Below are positions 16,597 through 31,512 of a stretch of DNA of 64,000 nt, piece after piece. This DNA comes from Papio anubis (Eukaryota; Chordata; Mammalia; Primates; Cercopithecidae), in contig NC_044977.1 of the NCBI RefSeq assembly GCF_008728515.1, positions 2,999,501 through 3,063,500 on the forward strand, in the 5' to 3' direction. Every line of letters starts with the position of its first letter. Positions within the stretch are counted from its first letter, which is position 1. The notes beneath the pieces were generated by a model. The model ran no database searches. It saw only the letters and a list, made by a program, of their open reading frames with translations, and was not told where the DNA came from. The position numbers and the translations under genes were made by a program.

Positions 16597-18139
16597 TATT
16601 TTACAGCAGGGTTATACAAGTTTATAAAAGTTTAGTTATCTTTTCCCCACATTTAAGGAAAGACTTCAAAACCCCTCCAAAATAAGGGTATATAATCAGA
16701 TTGTAGTAATTTGTCACCTCAAAGTAATGATCATGAGGTCTATGTTAATATACATAAATATACTTACGAAATACTTTTAAGTGAAAAAGAAAATAATATA
16801 CACACATTGATTAGTTCATGTACAAAAGTCACATTTATACGCCAATATGCATCACAGATAAAGAACGTAATTTTCATCCACTTACAAAGTACAAACGTCG
16901 TATCTTGGAAATGTATAAATTTGGCTATAAAATATTATTATTCCATTTTAGAAATCAGGGAACTGAAACTCTAGAAGTCCAAGTGACTTGTCCAAATCAA
17001 GTATTAACTGGCAAATCACTTTTCTAGATAAAATATAACACTCTATGCACTATGTATCTATGCATTTTGTGAGATGAACACAAATGACTTTAAATTTTAT
17101 ACATTATGTAGTAATCATTAACTTTGTTTTCTTACGCTCTAATACTATAATAAAGAGAAGAAAGATGTTCAGTTAAATAGAAGACATGAATTTGTATGTT
17201 TCTGAGTCAAATGCTATTAGAGATAGACCACAGCTACAGTCAACACAACATTTTAAAGGCAGCTGCTACTTCCGTGCTTCATGTTTTATTCTGCCTTTGT
17301 CTTTGCTCTGTTTGCAGACAGTAAAGAAGGTCAAGAAGCTAAAGACAAATAGTATCCCCAAGTACTCTGCCTACTAGCAATCCTCTGGACTTGCTAATGT
17401 ATAAATATTGCTATTTCCAGCACTGGCAATAATTCTAGTTTTACCCATGAAGAATGAGACCACAGTGTTAAGTTGTTTTCACAATATCAATAAGCTCCAA
17501 AATAAAGCAAACAAAACTTTAAAAACAGTGCAAAAATAGCAAACACAAAATCACCTTAAAACCCCCAGAGTTTGCAGGGTGAAACAGAACATTTACTGTT
17601 GAACTGGCTAGTAGGGATGAATCCTAAATTCACAGATATTTAGAGATTTTGTTTTTTATAGTTTAATAAAAGGTCTACGCATGATCTAGTCTCACAAATA
17701 CAAGCAATTTGTGATAATGTCATGCCAGTCGGCACATAAAAACCTTTGCTTTAAATTATAAAAATTGGTGATATTTGAGACTACTTTAGCATAGCTTTCT
17801 AAAATCTTTTTAAATGTATACCTATATATAAGTCGCTTTACAAAGTTGCAATTATTAATGTATGTGCCATTCTATGTTCTAATGTCTCTATATATTGGTT
17901 ATAGCAGTCATTATCAAATTCACTATATGGCTTTCACAATCATTATTTAATGGCTGTAATGTACTTAGACATTATAAAAATATTTTATGTCATTCTAGCT
18001 TATTGGAGCCAGTACATGTGTAATATGTATCATATACAGGGGTAAGAATTTGAGCTTTTGAGAGAGACAATCCCAGTGTTGAATTCTCACTTAACCAAAA
18101 GCTAGTTGTTCTTCCTTTTTTCTTTGTTTCATCCACTCA

Positions 18140-18500
18140 TTAAAAAAAAAATCTATTGAGCATTTGGCACATGAGAGATCTTGGCTGGATACTAGCAAGC
18201 ACTGGACTAGAGAAACACAGGTCCTGCCTTCATGGAATTCAATGTCTTATGAAGAACATAGGAAAATAAACAGAACACAGAAAAATATAGGATGCAATCT
18301 ATGTATGTACTGCAGGGGCTGGAGGATGGAACCTGAATTTGAAGAGTTAGGGAATGCTTCTTGAAGGAAATGAAGTTTCACGTTGGTGGAAACAACGTGC
18401 AGAAGACTTAAGATGGAGAAGCACGGCAAGCACAATGATTAGGGCACGTGAGCAACACAGTATTCAGAACTGAGCCTGCAGTGAGGGCAGATAATGAATG
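18140..18500 (-). mobile_element. L2 fragment, reverse orientation
   Basis: ATTGAGCATTTGGCACATGA, ATACTAGCAAGCACTGGAC and CCTGCCTTCATGGAATTCAA are the reverse complement of the L2 3' part; the match fades towards the following L1. Confidence 0.7.
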
Positions 18501-18944
18501 GTAAAGCCATTAAGGAATATACACTTACCCTGAGAACACTAGAAAAGAAAATAATGAAACTGATGTTTTAACAAATTCCTCCAGAACTTCTTGAAATTCA
18601 AAGATATCTACAAAAGTCCTAGCCAACACTGTATCTGGTGGTAAAATATTAAATTATTTCCCCCTGATGTTAGGATCAAGAAAAATATATCCATTATTGC
18701 CAATTCTGCTCACGATATTGGAGGTCAGAGGCAATGTAGGACAAGTAAAAGAAATAAAAGGTATAAATATTGAAAGAAAGACGTAAAACTTTTTATGTGC
18801 AGCTGACACATTTTGTACATAAAAATTTCAAAATAATCTACCTACAAACTATTAAAAATGAGTGAATTTAGCAAAGTTGCTGGACACAAGGTTAATATAA
18901 AAAAGTCAATTGTACATTCAAGCACTTGCCTCATACAATTCAAT

Positions 18945-18972
18945 AATAAAATTATATTATTATAATTTTATT
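18945..18972. repeat. Perfect inverted repeat, 12-bp arms, 4-nt loop
   Basis: AATAAAATTATA and TATAATTTTATT are exact reverse complements around TTAT, inside the AT-rich interruption of the L1. Confidence 0.95.
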
Positions 18973-19450
18973 CCTATATATTAAAGAGAATATACATGAT
19001 TTTTGATGTGACTGTGTACATATTTTTGATATGATGGCATGTGTATACATATATAAATATATATATTCATATTCATCAAAATCATGAAACACCTTAAAAT
19101 ATCTGCAAAGCCTTTACTCTTGAAACTCCAAAGCATTGCTGAGAGAAATTAAAGACCTAAATAATTGAGAGATATTTGTAGGATATATACTGATTCCCTG
19201 AATGGACTCAGATTAAGATGTTAATTCTTAAGTTATTCAACAATTTAAATAAAAACAAAATTAAATATTCAGATTTTTTGTTTGTTTAGGGAGTGGGTGT
19301 GTACATTTGATTTTCACAAGTTTATTTTAAAATTTGTAAGAAAATGTGGATGATCTTCAATAGCAAACCCAAAACAAGCAAAGAAAGGCGGAGACTTTTA
19401 CTACCAGTTTTTAAGACTTAGTATAAAGCTACAATAATTAACAACATATG

Positions 19451-19497
19451 GGCCGGGCGTGGTGGCTCATACCTGTAATCCTAGCATTTTGGGTGGC
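19451..19497 (+). mobile_element. 47-nt Alu head fragment inside L1
   Basis: GGCCGGGCGTGGTGGCTCAT begins a clear Alu 5' start that stops after the first 47 nt. It has no A tail and no target-site duplication, and L1 sequence resumes directly. Confidence 0.9.
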
Positions 19498-20421
19498 ATG
19501 AAATAGAATAAACAGACCAGAAATAGGCCTACAAATCTATGCTTATTGGAATTGTGACAAGACGCCACTGCAATTCAGTGGAGGAAGGAGAGTCTTTCCA
19601 GTAAGTTATGCCGAATTATCAGTTTTCATATGGGGGAAATGAAAAGAATTTTGACTTTGAAACATACCATATACAAAAATTAACCAAGATAGATAAAAAA
19701 TTTGCATCTCAAAGGTGTAAATAATAAAACTTCTAGAAGAAGACATAGAAGAACATTTTCATGGCCTCAAAGTAGGACAGAACAGTAAAAGCACTAATCA
19801 TAAAAAAATTGGTTTTCAGCAAAATTAACTACTTAATCCCTAAAGCCATCATTAAGAGAATGACCAGGAAGAAATATTTCCTATATATATATAGAGAGAG
19901 AATAAAACATATTTATGTGTGTTTTTTTCTTCTTCTTTCATCTTCTTCTCAAATTATCACTACTGTCCATCTTACAGTTTGGAGATTTTGTTCAGCACTG
20001 TGTCTTTATAATAGGTTTGGCATTAATTGAGCGTGTTTAGGGGAGTTGACAGAATAAAATCACATTAAAGAAAACTTGTTCACTATTGTAAGTGTGAGCT
20101 TTTAGATTTTGGACTTATGATCTAAAAATTCATCGTATCTCCTCAATTATAGAGGAAAGCGAAGAGATGGCAATTTACACTAAGATATTACAAAATATTT
20201 TTTTGTTTTCCAAAACATAGATATATTCCTATATGCAGCCATTTAGTATAAACTTCTCCTTAGATAATTGCTATGCTTTTATGAATCTGACTGAATGCTA
20301 CGAATTTATCAAACATTTAGGTTAAAATAAGAATAATTTTGAATTTATTGTATCAACACTCTTTTAGGTTTTGCACTAAAATAGCCATAAAAAGGTATAA
20401 AGTTGGGAATAAATATATCTA

Positions 20422-20658
<237 letters not shown>

Positions 20659-20734
20659 CTAAACCCAGAAATTGGGATGGAGGAAAATAAAAATAGGTTG
20701 TTAGGTTCCAGTATTTTGGCATTTATACATTTAC

Positions 20735-20890
20735 ATTTAAAAACATACATATAAAAGTATACATACACATATGCATATTTATCTCTATATATACATATGC
20801 AAAAATAAGCTAAATATGCTTCCATCACATGCCCACATATATACACATCCATGCACGTAAATATCTACATATGTACACATATACACATAC
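20735..20890. repeat. TACACATA-type low-complexity run
   Basis: Alternating purine/pyrimidine ACATATA and TACACATA units over about 150 bp beside the Ig4 exon. Confidence 0.85.
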
Positions 20891-22076
20891 AATGTTTAAT
20901 AATCTAACCTCGTATAGGATCATTTGAAAATTTAAGTAACTCTCAAGATTGATATATATGTTTCTATCTGTTTTTAAGCAATACTAGATATGTAAGAATA
21001 TTAACTATCACTGTAGTAAAAAATGTTGACCTATTTAGCAAAACAAAGACAAAAGTCTTGCTTCACCTATCTATGACTACTAGGATTATTAATCCTAAAA
21101 CCTTTAATATATTCAAGAATTAATATGTAAACAAATTCTGACAAATTAAAATCAAGGATACGATACCATTTTGGCACCACAATAAGCATTTCTGTTAGCT
21201 ATCCATTGTAAAAGTTCAGTAACCTATACCAAACTTTTAACACATATCTTGTTTTTCTTGTTAATTGGTGAGAAAATCCTGTTATGGATTTTCTAAAATT
21301 CCTATGTTGAATTTAATTAAAACATCATGCTTCTTAGAGTTAGGGTATATGTCACATAAAATAACAGATCATGTTACTGAATTTCGTGAAATAAAAAATA
21401 GTAACATTTTCCCTACCACAACAAAATTAATTCTTTTAAAAAGTTTTGGTGCCTTTTAATATACGTTATTTTATAAAGGTTTAACTACTATTCCATGGAT
21501 ATATGTACAATGACAACATTTTAGGAAAAAGTGAGTTGGAATATTGAACAAAACCTAAATTATTTGGAAATTTGATCCAATGTTTAAATAACTTAAATGA
21601 ATCATCAAAATACTACTCCTTTAAGAAGACGTTCCAGTGGATTTACTATTACTGCTACAAAGATTTCCTTCTAAAATGCACTAAAATTCTTCCTGCCCTA
21701 TTGAAATATTTCATTCTTTCTTGTCTATAATTTGATTTCAGCAAATTTAGTTCTTTGAGGCCAAATGGAATGTGTTAGAACCTACCAAGTTACTAGAATT
21801 CAAATATGGGCCTATATACGATAATCAAATCAATATTTGGCTACCAAAGTGGAAGAAAAGGTGAACTTGATGGCATTCCCTACCAAATATTAAATGCAGT
21901 CAGTAAATGACCTGTTTTTTATAAGAACACATTAGAAGCAAGACCATGAAACAAACACCCATGATTGATTTAAGCAAAATAAAAAAAGGTCAGGAATAAG
22001 TGTTAAACATGAATGAGAATTGTTTATTTACACATATCAGAAGCAAGTAGAGGGAAACGTTCTGCTTTGTATACTT

Positions 22077-22371
22077 ATTTTCTGAGACAGTGTCTCGCTC
22101 TTTCACCCAGGCTGGAGTGCAGTGATGCAATCACAGCTCACTGCAGCCTCTACCTCAGGGACTCCAGTGATCCTCCTGCCCCAGCCTCTGGAGGAGCTGG
22201 GACTAGAAACACTCACCACCATGCCCCACTAGCTGTTTATTTTTAATGTTTTGCAGAGATGAGGGCTCACTATATTGCCTAGGCTAGTCTCAAACTCCTG
22301 AGGTCAAGTGATCCTCCTGCCCAAGCCTCCCAAAGTGCTGACATTACAAGCATGAGTCACTGTGCCCAGTC
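22077..22371 (-). mobile_element. Alu, old (AluJ-like)
   Basis: Reverse-oriented Alu with CTGAGACAGTGTCTCGCTCT at its left and GAGTCACTGTGCCCAGTC at its right, diverged in both arms. Confidence 0.92.
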
Positions 22372-23067
22372 ACGTTTTTGTTTTACTGAAGAAGGCTAAT
22401 CATTAAGAGATGAGACAAAAAGATATTTTAAACTCTTCTAAGATTTCCTGTTTATTAAACTGAAGTCCAATAATGAACTTAAGAGTTTAAAAGAGTATAA
22501 ATTTCTGTATTTCAGTTTCCATACATATACAAAATTGAAGTTCATAAAAGAGAGTTAGATTTTATAGCAAATGTTGACTGCATGTGATAGTTTTCAACAC
22601 ATTTGAATATAACAAATTATATTTAACACACCATCTCTGTTAAAGATAATTTCATATAGGTTAATGATTCAGAAGGCAGTTCAGACTCCTGAAGCTTTCA
22701 GAGAAATCACTGAATAATTATCATCTGTTTTAAATGTACATAAATCTCTTTTAATATATAATTCCAGATACCTGAATAATACAAATAATAATTAATTGGA
22801 TAATATTGAGAAAAAAGTGTTTTTCTTTTTAATGTGGCTGAGCTACAAATAAAGGTAAACTTTATATACTATCTTGTGTACCAAAACTAGGTAGAGAAAA
22901 TTGCTTTCAGAATTCAAGCAGTAAAGAAAATTTTGTCTTCCTTCTCATTGCTAAAATTTTCTGGGCACTCAAGAGATTTCCCAGTTCTCTTAACGTGACA
23001 GCTGCATGACTAAGTAATATGTTGGTTTCTCTTCTCATACATCCTGGCAACCATCTTTGCTGATTTA

Positions 23068-23235
<168 letters not shown>

Positions 23236-26049
23236 TTACACTGAATTAAAAGCATGTAGTTATTGTCCTAATTGAGACAATCACTTATATTCTAAGTGCT
23301 GCTGTTATTTTATACAGCATGTTATGTAAAACAGTAATGATATACCAATTCTTGTCCTTAATTTGAAACTAAAATGTTAGGTTCATGGTTAGAGAATGAA
23401 ACCGAGTTGTTATATGAAGTTTTTTATTACCTGACCTTCTAAGATTAACCCACATATTGAAAAGAATTCTAAAGCTACAATTTGACCCTCTACATTCTAA
23501 GTATACCTGAATTTTTTATGAATAAATATTATCTTTTCTCCTTTAGATCTGCTTAAAGGTGAATGAGTTTTAATCATACACAAAAGGATCTCCTGATGCA
23601 GGAAGGTCTTAAAATTACTTTAACTCAAAATCTCCTGAAATGCTACCATGCAAATTATAACCATTTAAAATCTTCAGTCCAATTATTTGAATAGAAATGA
23701 ATTTAAAGCAAGAGTGGAGTGCAATGCCTCTTTCATTTACATAGGCAAGGGCATGTTCAAACAGAATATATATGGAAATGAGGGCAAATTTGAAACATCT
23801 GCTCATCCTGACATTATAAATACTGCCGGCTTTGTCCAAACTGTTTGATTTAGACCGATTTAAATGGCTACTTCATCCAGCAGTAAATAGTGTCAGAAAA
23901 TTGTGTCAATTGCATGGAATACGATGGTAGTTGAAAACGTTAGGTGTGCTGATGGAGTCACTTCTGGGAAAAGAAAAGGTATTTGCTTTTGGGCTGAGCT
24001 TTGGGCTTGGAAAAATGTGCACAGAATGTAAATCTTTTTACCTACTGTTTACACTTTTCAAATCCATTTCTTATCAGCTGTCTGAAACACCTAATTATTC
24101 TCCTCTCTTGTCTCAGTTTCAATTGAAGTGAACAAATGCTTCAAGCGACATTTAATAGTTTCTACAGGACAGGGTTTGTCTACTCTACTTTTTAAGACTT
24201 TTACACTATTTCTAACCTTCTCTTTAAAAGTATGTTGAGTTACTTAAATCCATCACTTAGGGAAACTCCTTAATGTGAATATGAATCAAATTATATTCAG
24301 ATTATGTTCACAAATGTCATCAGTCTGCTCACAAGAATATAATTTCTTTGCTAATGAAGGTCAGTATTGAAAAAGATACTTTTCTGTGACTTACAATTTC
24401 TTGATCAGTTGCATTTAATATACAGATATATGTAAAATATATTTTAATACATATAAAATATATAAAGTTATAGATTTTATAAATTTATAAATTTTAATAA
24501 AATAGCTGAAATGTCCCTAAATCTGGGTATTTGAATTTACAGGTCATAAAGAAATGTTAAAAGCTACTTAATATGCATATTAAAAACATGTATATATTTC
24601 AAATATAAAGCCCCTTTTAAAAAAAAGTACATGTAGAACGACTTGATGATTGCATGGTGGCAAAATTGAAGAAAGTAATTAGAACTCCTAGCTCCTAGAT
24701 TAGTGTTCCTTTTTCTCTACTCTTTTTTTAAAAATTGAGGTTGAGTAGAAATTATAACATTTGACTAGAAAATTATAGGAGACCTGAAAAATCAGGTCAA
24801 AGGCTTTCAAACATCCTCTAACTTATAGGGAAGAAAATACAAAGTTAGGAAATATAGTTTAAGTTCAATTTGGTAACACTGAAGTTCTAGCTTATAATTT
24901 TTTTAAAACTGTGATTGTAATTGAATGGCTTACTCATGAATTTAGCAAACACTATCATTATCCAGGTATAATAATAGGCAAGTGCATCACTGCTCGGGGA
25001 TTTTCCTCCAGTACAAATCCATACAGGAGCATTCTATTCCTTAATCAAGGGCTGGAGTAATTGATGTCAAAATCAGACCAAGACATTGAAAGGACTGACT
25101 GGATAATAAACTAAATTCAGACTGGAGTTTGGTTTGCTTCAGCGAAAGAAATCCAAGTGATTAATTAGATGAAGGGGTGCATATGACTTTTCAATATGCA
25201 GGGAATTTGAGTAGGAAAATATAAATGTTCAAACCACTTAGTTAAGTAAAAAACTTCGGGTGGTCTCTTTCCTAAATCTCAGAAGCATGTTTAAGAATGT
25301 GTGCCAGAATCTATGTTTCTTTTATAAAATGCCAGTTCTCCTCAGACCTCAAAGACTTACTCGAGAACAAGGAATACAAACCCTTATGCTAACTACACTC
25401 ATCCTGAAGCAATCCTTCCACACAGGATATTTGCCTGGAAACAAATTTACTGTATTTTGTAGGCATATTCTGAAGCCAACATCAACAGTGACATCAGCCA
25501 CAAGATATGTCTTAGAAATATAACTTTTAAAAACCCTCTTCTACATGTGTTTTTAAATATCAGTTGTAGTAGACGTATCTCTAAGAAAAAAAATTTAATG
25601 GCCTAAATATGTTTCTATCTATCAATCTGTCATTGTTATCTATCTATTTAGATTGAGAAGGCCATTCATTAAAGGTGCCCACTTAATGTTTATGATGAAA
25701 GTTTGGAATGTTTTTTGAAAGCTACAACTTTAATTTAAATTTGCCATAATCAAAAATACGTAATCATATTACCAAGATCATTTATGTTCAGGGATGAAAA
25801 TTTGGAAAATTAGACAAAAGGGAAGAAAAGAAAACCTACCCATACTTCTGCCACAGAAATTGGGTCATACTATTAAAAAATCATTTTAAGGACTGTTTAA
25901 TAAACAATAAGCAAATTACCTTTAATTACGGAACCAATCTCAGTTGTTTTAAATTTAGATTATATCTAATTTTCACTGTTAAAAAATAATGGTAATGTGA
26001 ACATCCTTCTGACAAGTATAATCAAAATTATTTGCTAGCTGTAGAGTTA

Positions 26050-26980
<931 letters not shown>

Positions 26981-28239
26981 CTATTGTAAGTTTTTAACTT
27001 AAAAACAGTGAGAGAGAGTCTTTAGGGTCAAAGTTATTCTCTGGCATACTCTTTTGCATATTCATGTAAAATTATCTAAAAATTGCTTTCTAGTGACCTT
27101 ATAAAATGATTGGACCTTCCTCCAAGGTAAGCACTTAGAAACTTGATGGCTCATTTATTTATATGGGGAGAAATGTTTATCAAAGTACATTTTGATAAAC
27201 TTTGGACACATCTTGGGATTATTTCCTACACAAAATGAAATGAATCTGACATACAGAAATGAAAACGAGTGCAAACAGTCCTAAGTGCAAGGCTGTTACT
27301 CACCAACAGGACTTTTAATGACTGTTATAGAGCAATAGTTATAAAAACTCAGACAGACATATGTGAATTCACAAATATATTTTGAACCAAAAGAACCTAA
27401 ATCATTCTCTGCATGTATTTTTGTTTAATCTTATATAAATTGGAACAGTACTTAACCAAGATACAATCCTATCACTTATTTCGGGAGAGAAAAAATAAAA
27501 GGATACAGATCACACAACATTTAATTTAATAAGATATAAAGTTAGCAACCCCATTACCTTCACTCTTTGTCACAGTTACCCATACTTCCTGCAGACTTTA
27601 CTCTGTGCAGTCTGTCTTTGTGGCCAATGACAAGTGAAACATGGAGGCTGATTGGTTGAAGGACATGGAAGGGTATGGATGGAAAGGGGAAGAGAAGTTC
27701 CAGTCACAGTGACACGGTGATTAGAAGATGGCCAATAAAATGTCAACTTACCAGACCCAACTAAAACAAAACAAAAAAAGAAAACATGGAATAAATAAAA
27801 ATAAGGAAACATAAAATGAAACAGAAAAGTAATAAGATTTGACTTAACAATGATTCTTCTCTTAAGATAAAGAACATGTTAATATTTGAATATATGGCTC
27901 ACACTGTCCATGAATGAGTATTTGTTAGCATTTTAGGTATAATCATGAATAGTTTAAGAAAAATAGAAATGAAGCTTAAATTCTCTACTATGATTAAATG
28001 GCAGAGCTACAATGGATGAGAGCTATAAAATTATAAAACATTTTAAAATAACTTTACATGTTGCTACCAGATGACAGGTTAGAGAACTAATATCTAATGG
28101 GTTTAAAAACATTATAAATCTTAGATGCTAAAACTACACAGAAACCAAAAATTGAGCATTTTAGAAAAAAGAATGTTAAGTCCCACAACTCATCATCAGT
28201 TCAATTTTTAAAAGGTGTATACTGCCAACGATATTCTAT

Positions 28240-28395
28240 GAAACTGAAATCCATGCTTCTCATACTCAAATAAGCATGAGTCACCCTGAGAGCTGGTTAA
28301 GATACAGATTATGATTCTACAGGTTAGGGGTGTGACCGGAGATTTTGCATTTCTAACAAGCATCCAAGTTTTGCTGGCCCATGACCATAAATTGA
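28240..28395 (+). mobile_element. hAT-type DNA transposon fragment
   Basis: GAGTCACCCTGAGAGCTGGT, GATTCTACAGGTTAGGGGTG and TTCTAACAAGCATCCAAG resemble the MER20/MER58-like short hAT consensus. Confidence 0.5.
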
Positions 28396-29575
28396 ATAGC
28401 AAGCCTTTAAAAAGGTGCTGCATTTAAATTCTTGCATATTTTTTAATTGAGATAGTGCATACAAAAAAGTGAATAAATTATGAGAACTAAGAAAACTTTA
28501 TAATCTTATCTATAAATCATAATTACATTTTCTGTTTTTAATGTTGAAACATTAGGCATCTTATTAGAGACAGCTCAAATAATATATATTTAAAAACTGG
28601 AAATGGTTATTTTGTTTCTGTTTTATAAGCAAATATAATTACTGTCATGTCAAATGCAGAACTTTTTCATAATAGTCCCAGTAGAAATCTACAATATATT
28701 TTACTCAAATAAATAACTTCCATAGCTTTCGGCAAATCAAAATTAATTAGACCTGATACATATTCCTATAGTTTAAATAAATGCTAAAGAATGTTGTTAA
28801 GTGGTACAGTTATAAAACAAAGATAAAATTTCTCTTGCATACTTTTGTACCATACACAAAATTTAAAGTCAATTTAGAAACGTTTTTAATTCACACATTC
28901 CCTTCAACAGGAGTAAAATAATGTCTTTATTTTTCATTACAGAGAAAAAAAAAAACTAAGCATAATTTTTCACTCACTCAAGTTAGAAAAGTTAAAAAGA
29001 AATTTTCTCATTTACACAGGCTTAATGTTTATTATAGCATCTCCACTTATGCCACCCAGACTCAAAAACACAGAATGGATAGAATGTGGTTACATTTCTT
29101 GACACCTTATAGATGATGTGTTTTAAATGACAGTAAGAAATATTTAGGCACTACAAAAGAGAGGACCTGACAAACTGTAACAACAGAATTTTGCTTTGAG
29201 ATAACAAAAAGTTACAGGATTATCTTTTGGATTAATCTGTGAAAATAAATTTGATCCCATTAGACTGAAGCAGTTAAAATAAATCCTTAAAGTCAGAAAA
29301 GTAGAGAAATGACTCCTAAATGTTTTCATGTATTTTCAGTAATTTAAAATTCCTAAAACATTTCAAAAATGTATATTAAAAACAACAAAAAAAATTATTG
29401 GAAATCACATAATTTAAAATTTTTAAAGCACCCTTTTCTTGCTTATAGTTTTTACTAGCACTCAACCCACAGGAGTAGAATCCTTTTATTAATTAAAATC
29501 CAATGGGTTTAAGAACTTTAGACTAATGTATTTGCATATCACGTCAATGACAGATGATAACTGAAAAATATTTTA

Positions 29576-29921
<346 letters not shown>

Positions 29922-30579
29922 TTATCTAATAACATAATGTAACATAGAAGCTTCTAAAACATCAGAGGTTTTGGAGAGGAGTCTATCTTGAATGGTCATT
30001 TAAGTTTTTAACAACTTTGATTATCAAGAAATGAATCCTCTTATCTAAAGGAAAGACTGTCTGTTCAGAATTTAACCCCCCTTTCATTTGTTCTACTTTC
30101 AGTAAACAAACAGAAGTCATTAATATGGACTATATAAAATCCTTTCACTCACTTGAAAAAAATTACCATCCCTAACTTTCTCTGCTAAAGAATAAATTAT
30201 AGGAATTTATGTAAGTTTTCCCCAGATTTCTCCTTTCTCTACATTTCTCCAAAGGTCAGGTAATAGGATTTCCTTTCCATACAGAGAATATGGTCCTTTC
30301 TATGAAACAGGCAGATTTTAATTATTGTCGTATTGGACATGGCACAAAGAATCAGGGGAAAAAAAAAAAAAAAAGCAGAGTAACTTGGAACCTGTTCATT
30401 CATTATCTTCTAACATTCGGCATTTATGGGAGGCTGCACTCCAACCTTTCTCATAGACTTTCTCAACTTCATTCCTTTCTGCTTTTAAGGTTGCAGGCAC
30501 CTGTATGCCAAGTCCCTTTCCTTGCTAAGAGAGGGGAAATGCCCGTCCGTTTCTGTCTCTAATAAAACTATAAAATGTG

Positions 30580-30690
30580 GGCACTGGAAGTGACCTTAGA
30601 ACTTATCAGTCCAAACTTATTTTGCATGAGAAAATAGAAAATCTAAATTGTTAAAGAACTTTCTCAAGGTCACAGGCGGTTCACCATAGA
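30580..30690 (+). mobile_element. MIR-like or related old SINE fragment
   Basis: GGAAGTGACCTTAGAACTTA then TCAGTCCAAACTTATTTTG, and CTCAAGGTCACAGGCGG resemble a MIR-type centre. The family is uncertain. Confidence 0.45.
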
Positions 30691-30762
30691 CTGGCTTCTA
30701 GGCCTCCTGACAATATCCAACTCTCTGTACAAATTTTCCTACTGGTCAATCAGTTAGTGGTG

Positions 30763-30879
30763 AAGAATACGCAATAGGATACAAAATACTTTTGATTTCA
30801 GAAGAACATGCAATAGGATACAAAATATGTTTGATTTTAGAAGAATACGCAATAGGATACAAAATACATTTGATTTTAC
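30763..30879. repeat. 39-bp minisatellite, three copies
   Basis: GCAATAGGATACAAAATA occurs at 30771, 30810 and 30849, spaced exactly 39 bp, with 2-4 differences between copies. Confidence 0.96.
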
Positions 30880-31229
30880 ATTTAAACTGCCACAAATAGT
30901 AGTTTAACTTAAAATCATTACTACCAAAATCATTACTACATGCATATACATAAACTGGTTTTAAAGAATTCTTCATGATGGTAAAAATATTTTAAGAATA
31001 TTCAGCTAGAGTTTTAAAAAGACCTGGAAACTAACAGGTAATAACACAGACTTAATGCTGCTTGAAAAATTTATTTTTGCAATTAAAAAGTACTGCAATC
31101 ATTTTTAAGGGTAAATCAATTTTAATTATTTCATCACTTGAAATCTTTATATGTTGAACAAAATATCCATCTTTTTTGAAACATCAAAACAGTATATTTT
31201 GACAAGAATCCCCTCTTCGTCTCTCTCTG

Positions 31230-31230
<1 letters not shown>

Positions 31231-31267
<37 letters not shown>

Positions 31268-31276
31268 ACACACACA
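31231..31276. repeat. (CA)n microsatellite
   Basis: Sixteen uninterrupted CA units, one G interruption, then about six more. In the ROBO1 transcript this is (UG)n. Confidence 0.98.
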
Positions 31277-31411
31277 GCCACTACCATTTAGAATAAAATA
31301 CTTTCTTCCTTTATGAATGTGATATCATAGTGTTGTAAATTATTTATTTGTTTTGAAATCTTTTGTATACTAAGAATATACATTGCTCACACAGTAATCT
31401 TTAGGTATAAG

Positions 31412-31512
31412 TAAGATAAGAAGAGAGAAAGGAAGTCAAAGAAAGGAAGGAAGGAAATAAAGGAAAGAGGGAGGGAGGGAGGCAGGGGGGAGGGAGGGAA
31501 GGAGGAAGAAGA
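31412..31512. repeat. Purine tract with GGAA and GGGA units
   Basis: About 100 bp of almost pure A/G, with GGAAGGAAGGAA and GGGAGGGAGGGA runs. In the ROBO1 transcript it is a pyrimidine tract. Confidence 0.96.

Larger units (their letters stand above)
18600..19880 (+). mobile_element. Old L1, ORF2 3' part (broken)
   Basis: Order and spacing follow the end of L1 ORF2 (reverse transcriptase region to C-terminus): AAGAAATAAAAGGTATAAAT, GAATTTAGCAAAGTTGCTGG, GCTGAGAGAAATTAAAG, GACTTAGTATAAAGCTACAA and ACCATATACAAAAATTAACC. It is interrupted by AT-rich sequence at 18930-19080 and by a short Alu piece at 19451-19497, and has many stops. Confidence 0.85.

Noticed and set aside
18600..19880. A functional L1 reverse transcriptase gene
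   Set aside because: Only the 3' part of ORF2 remains, with many stops and interruptions.
27576..27812. Possible exon on the minus strand (78-codon frame)
   Set aside because: No Ig or FN3 motif, no fitting splice phase, and the Ig3 and Ig4 exons join directly without it.
30763..30879. Three regular 39-bp repeats as a CRISPR-like array
   Set aside because: The copies are contiguous with no spacers and lie in a mammalian intron; it is a minisatellite.
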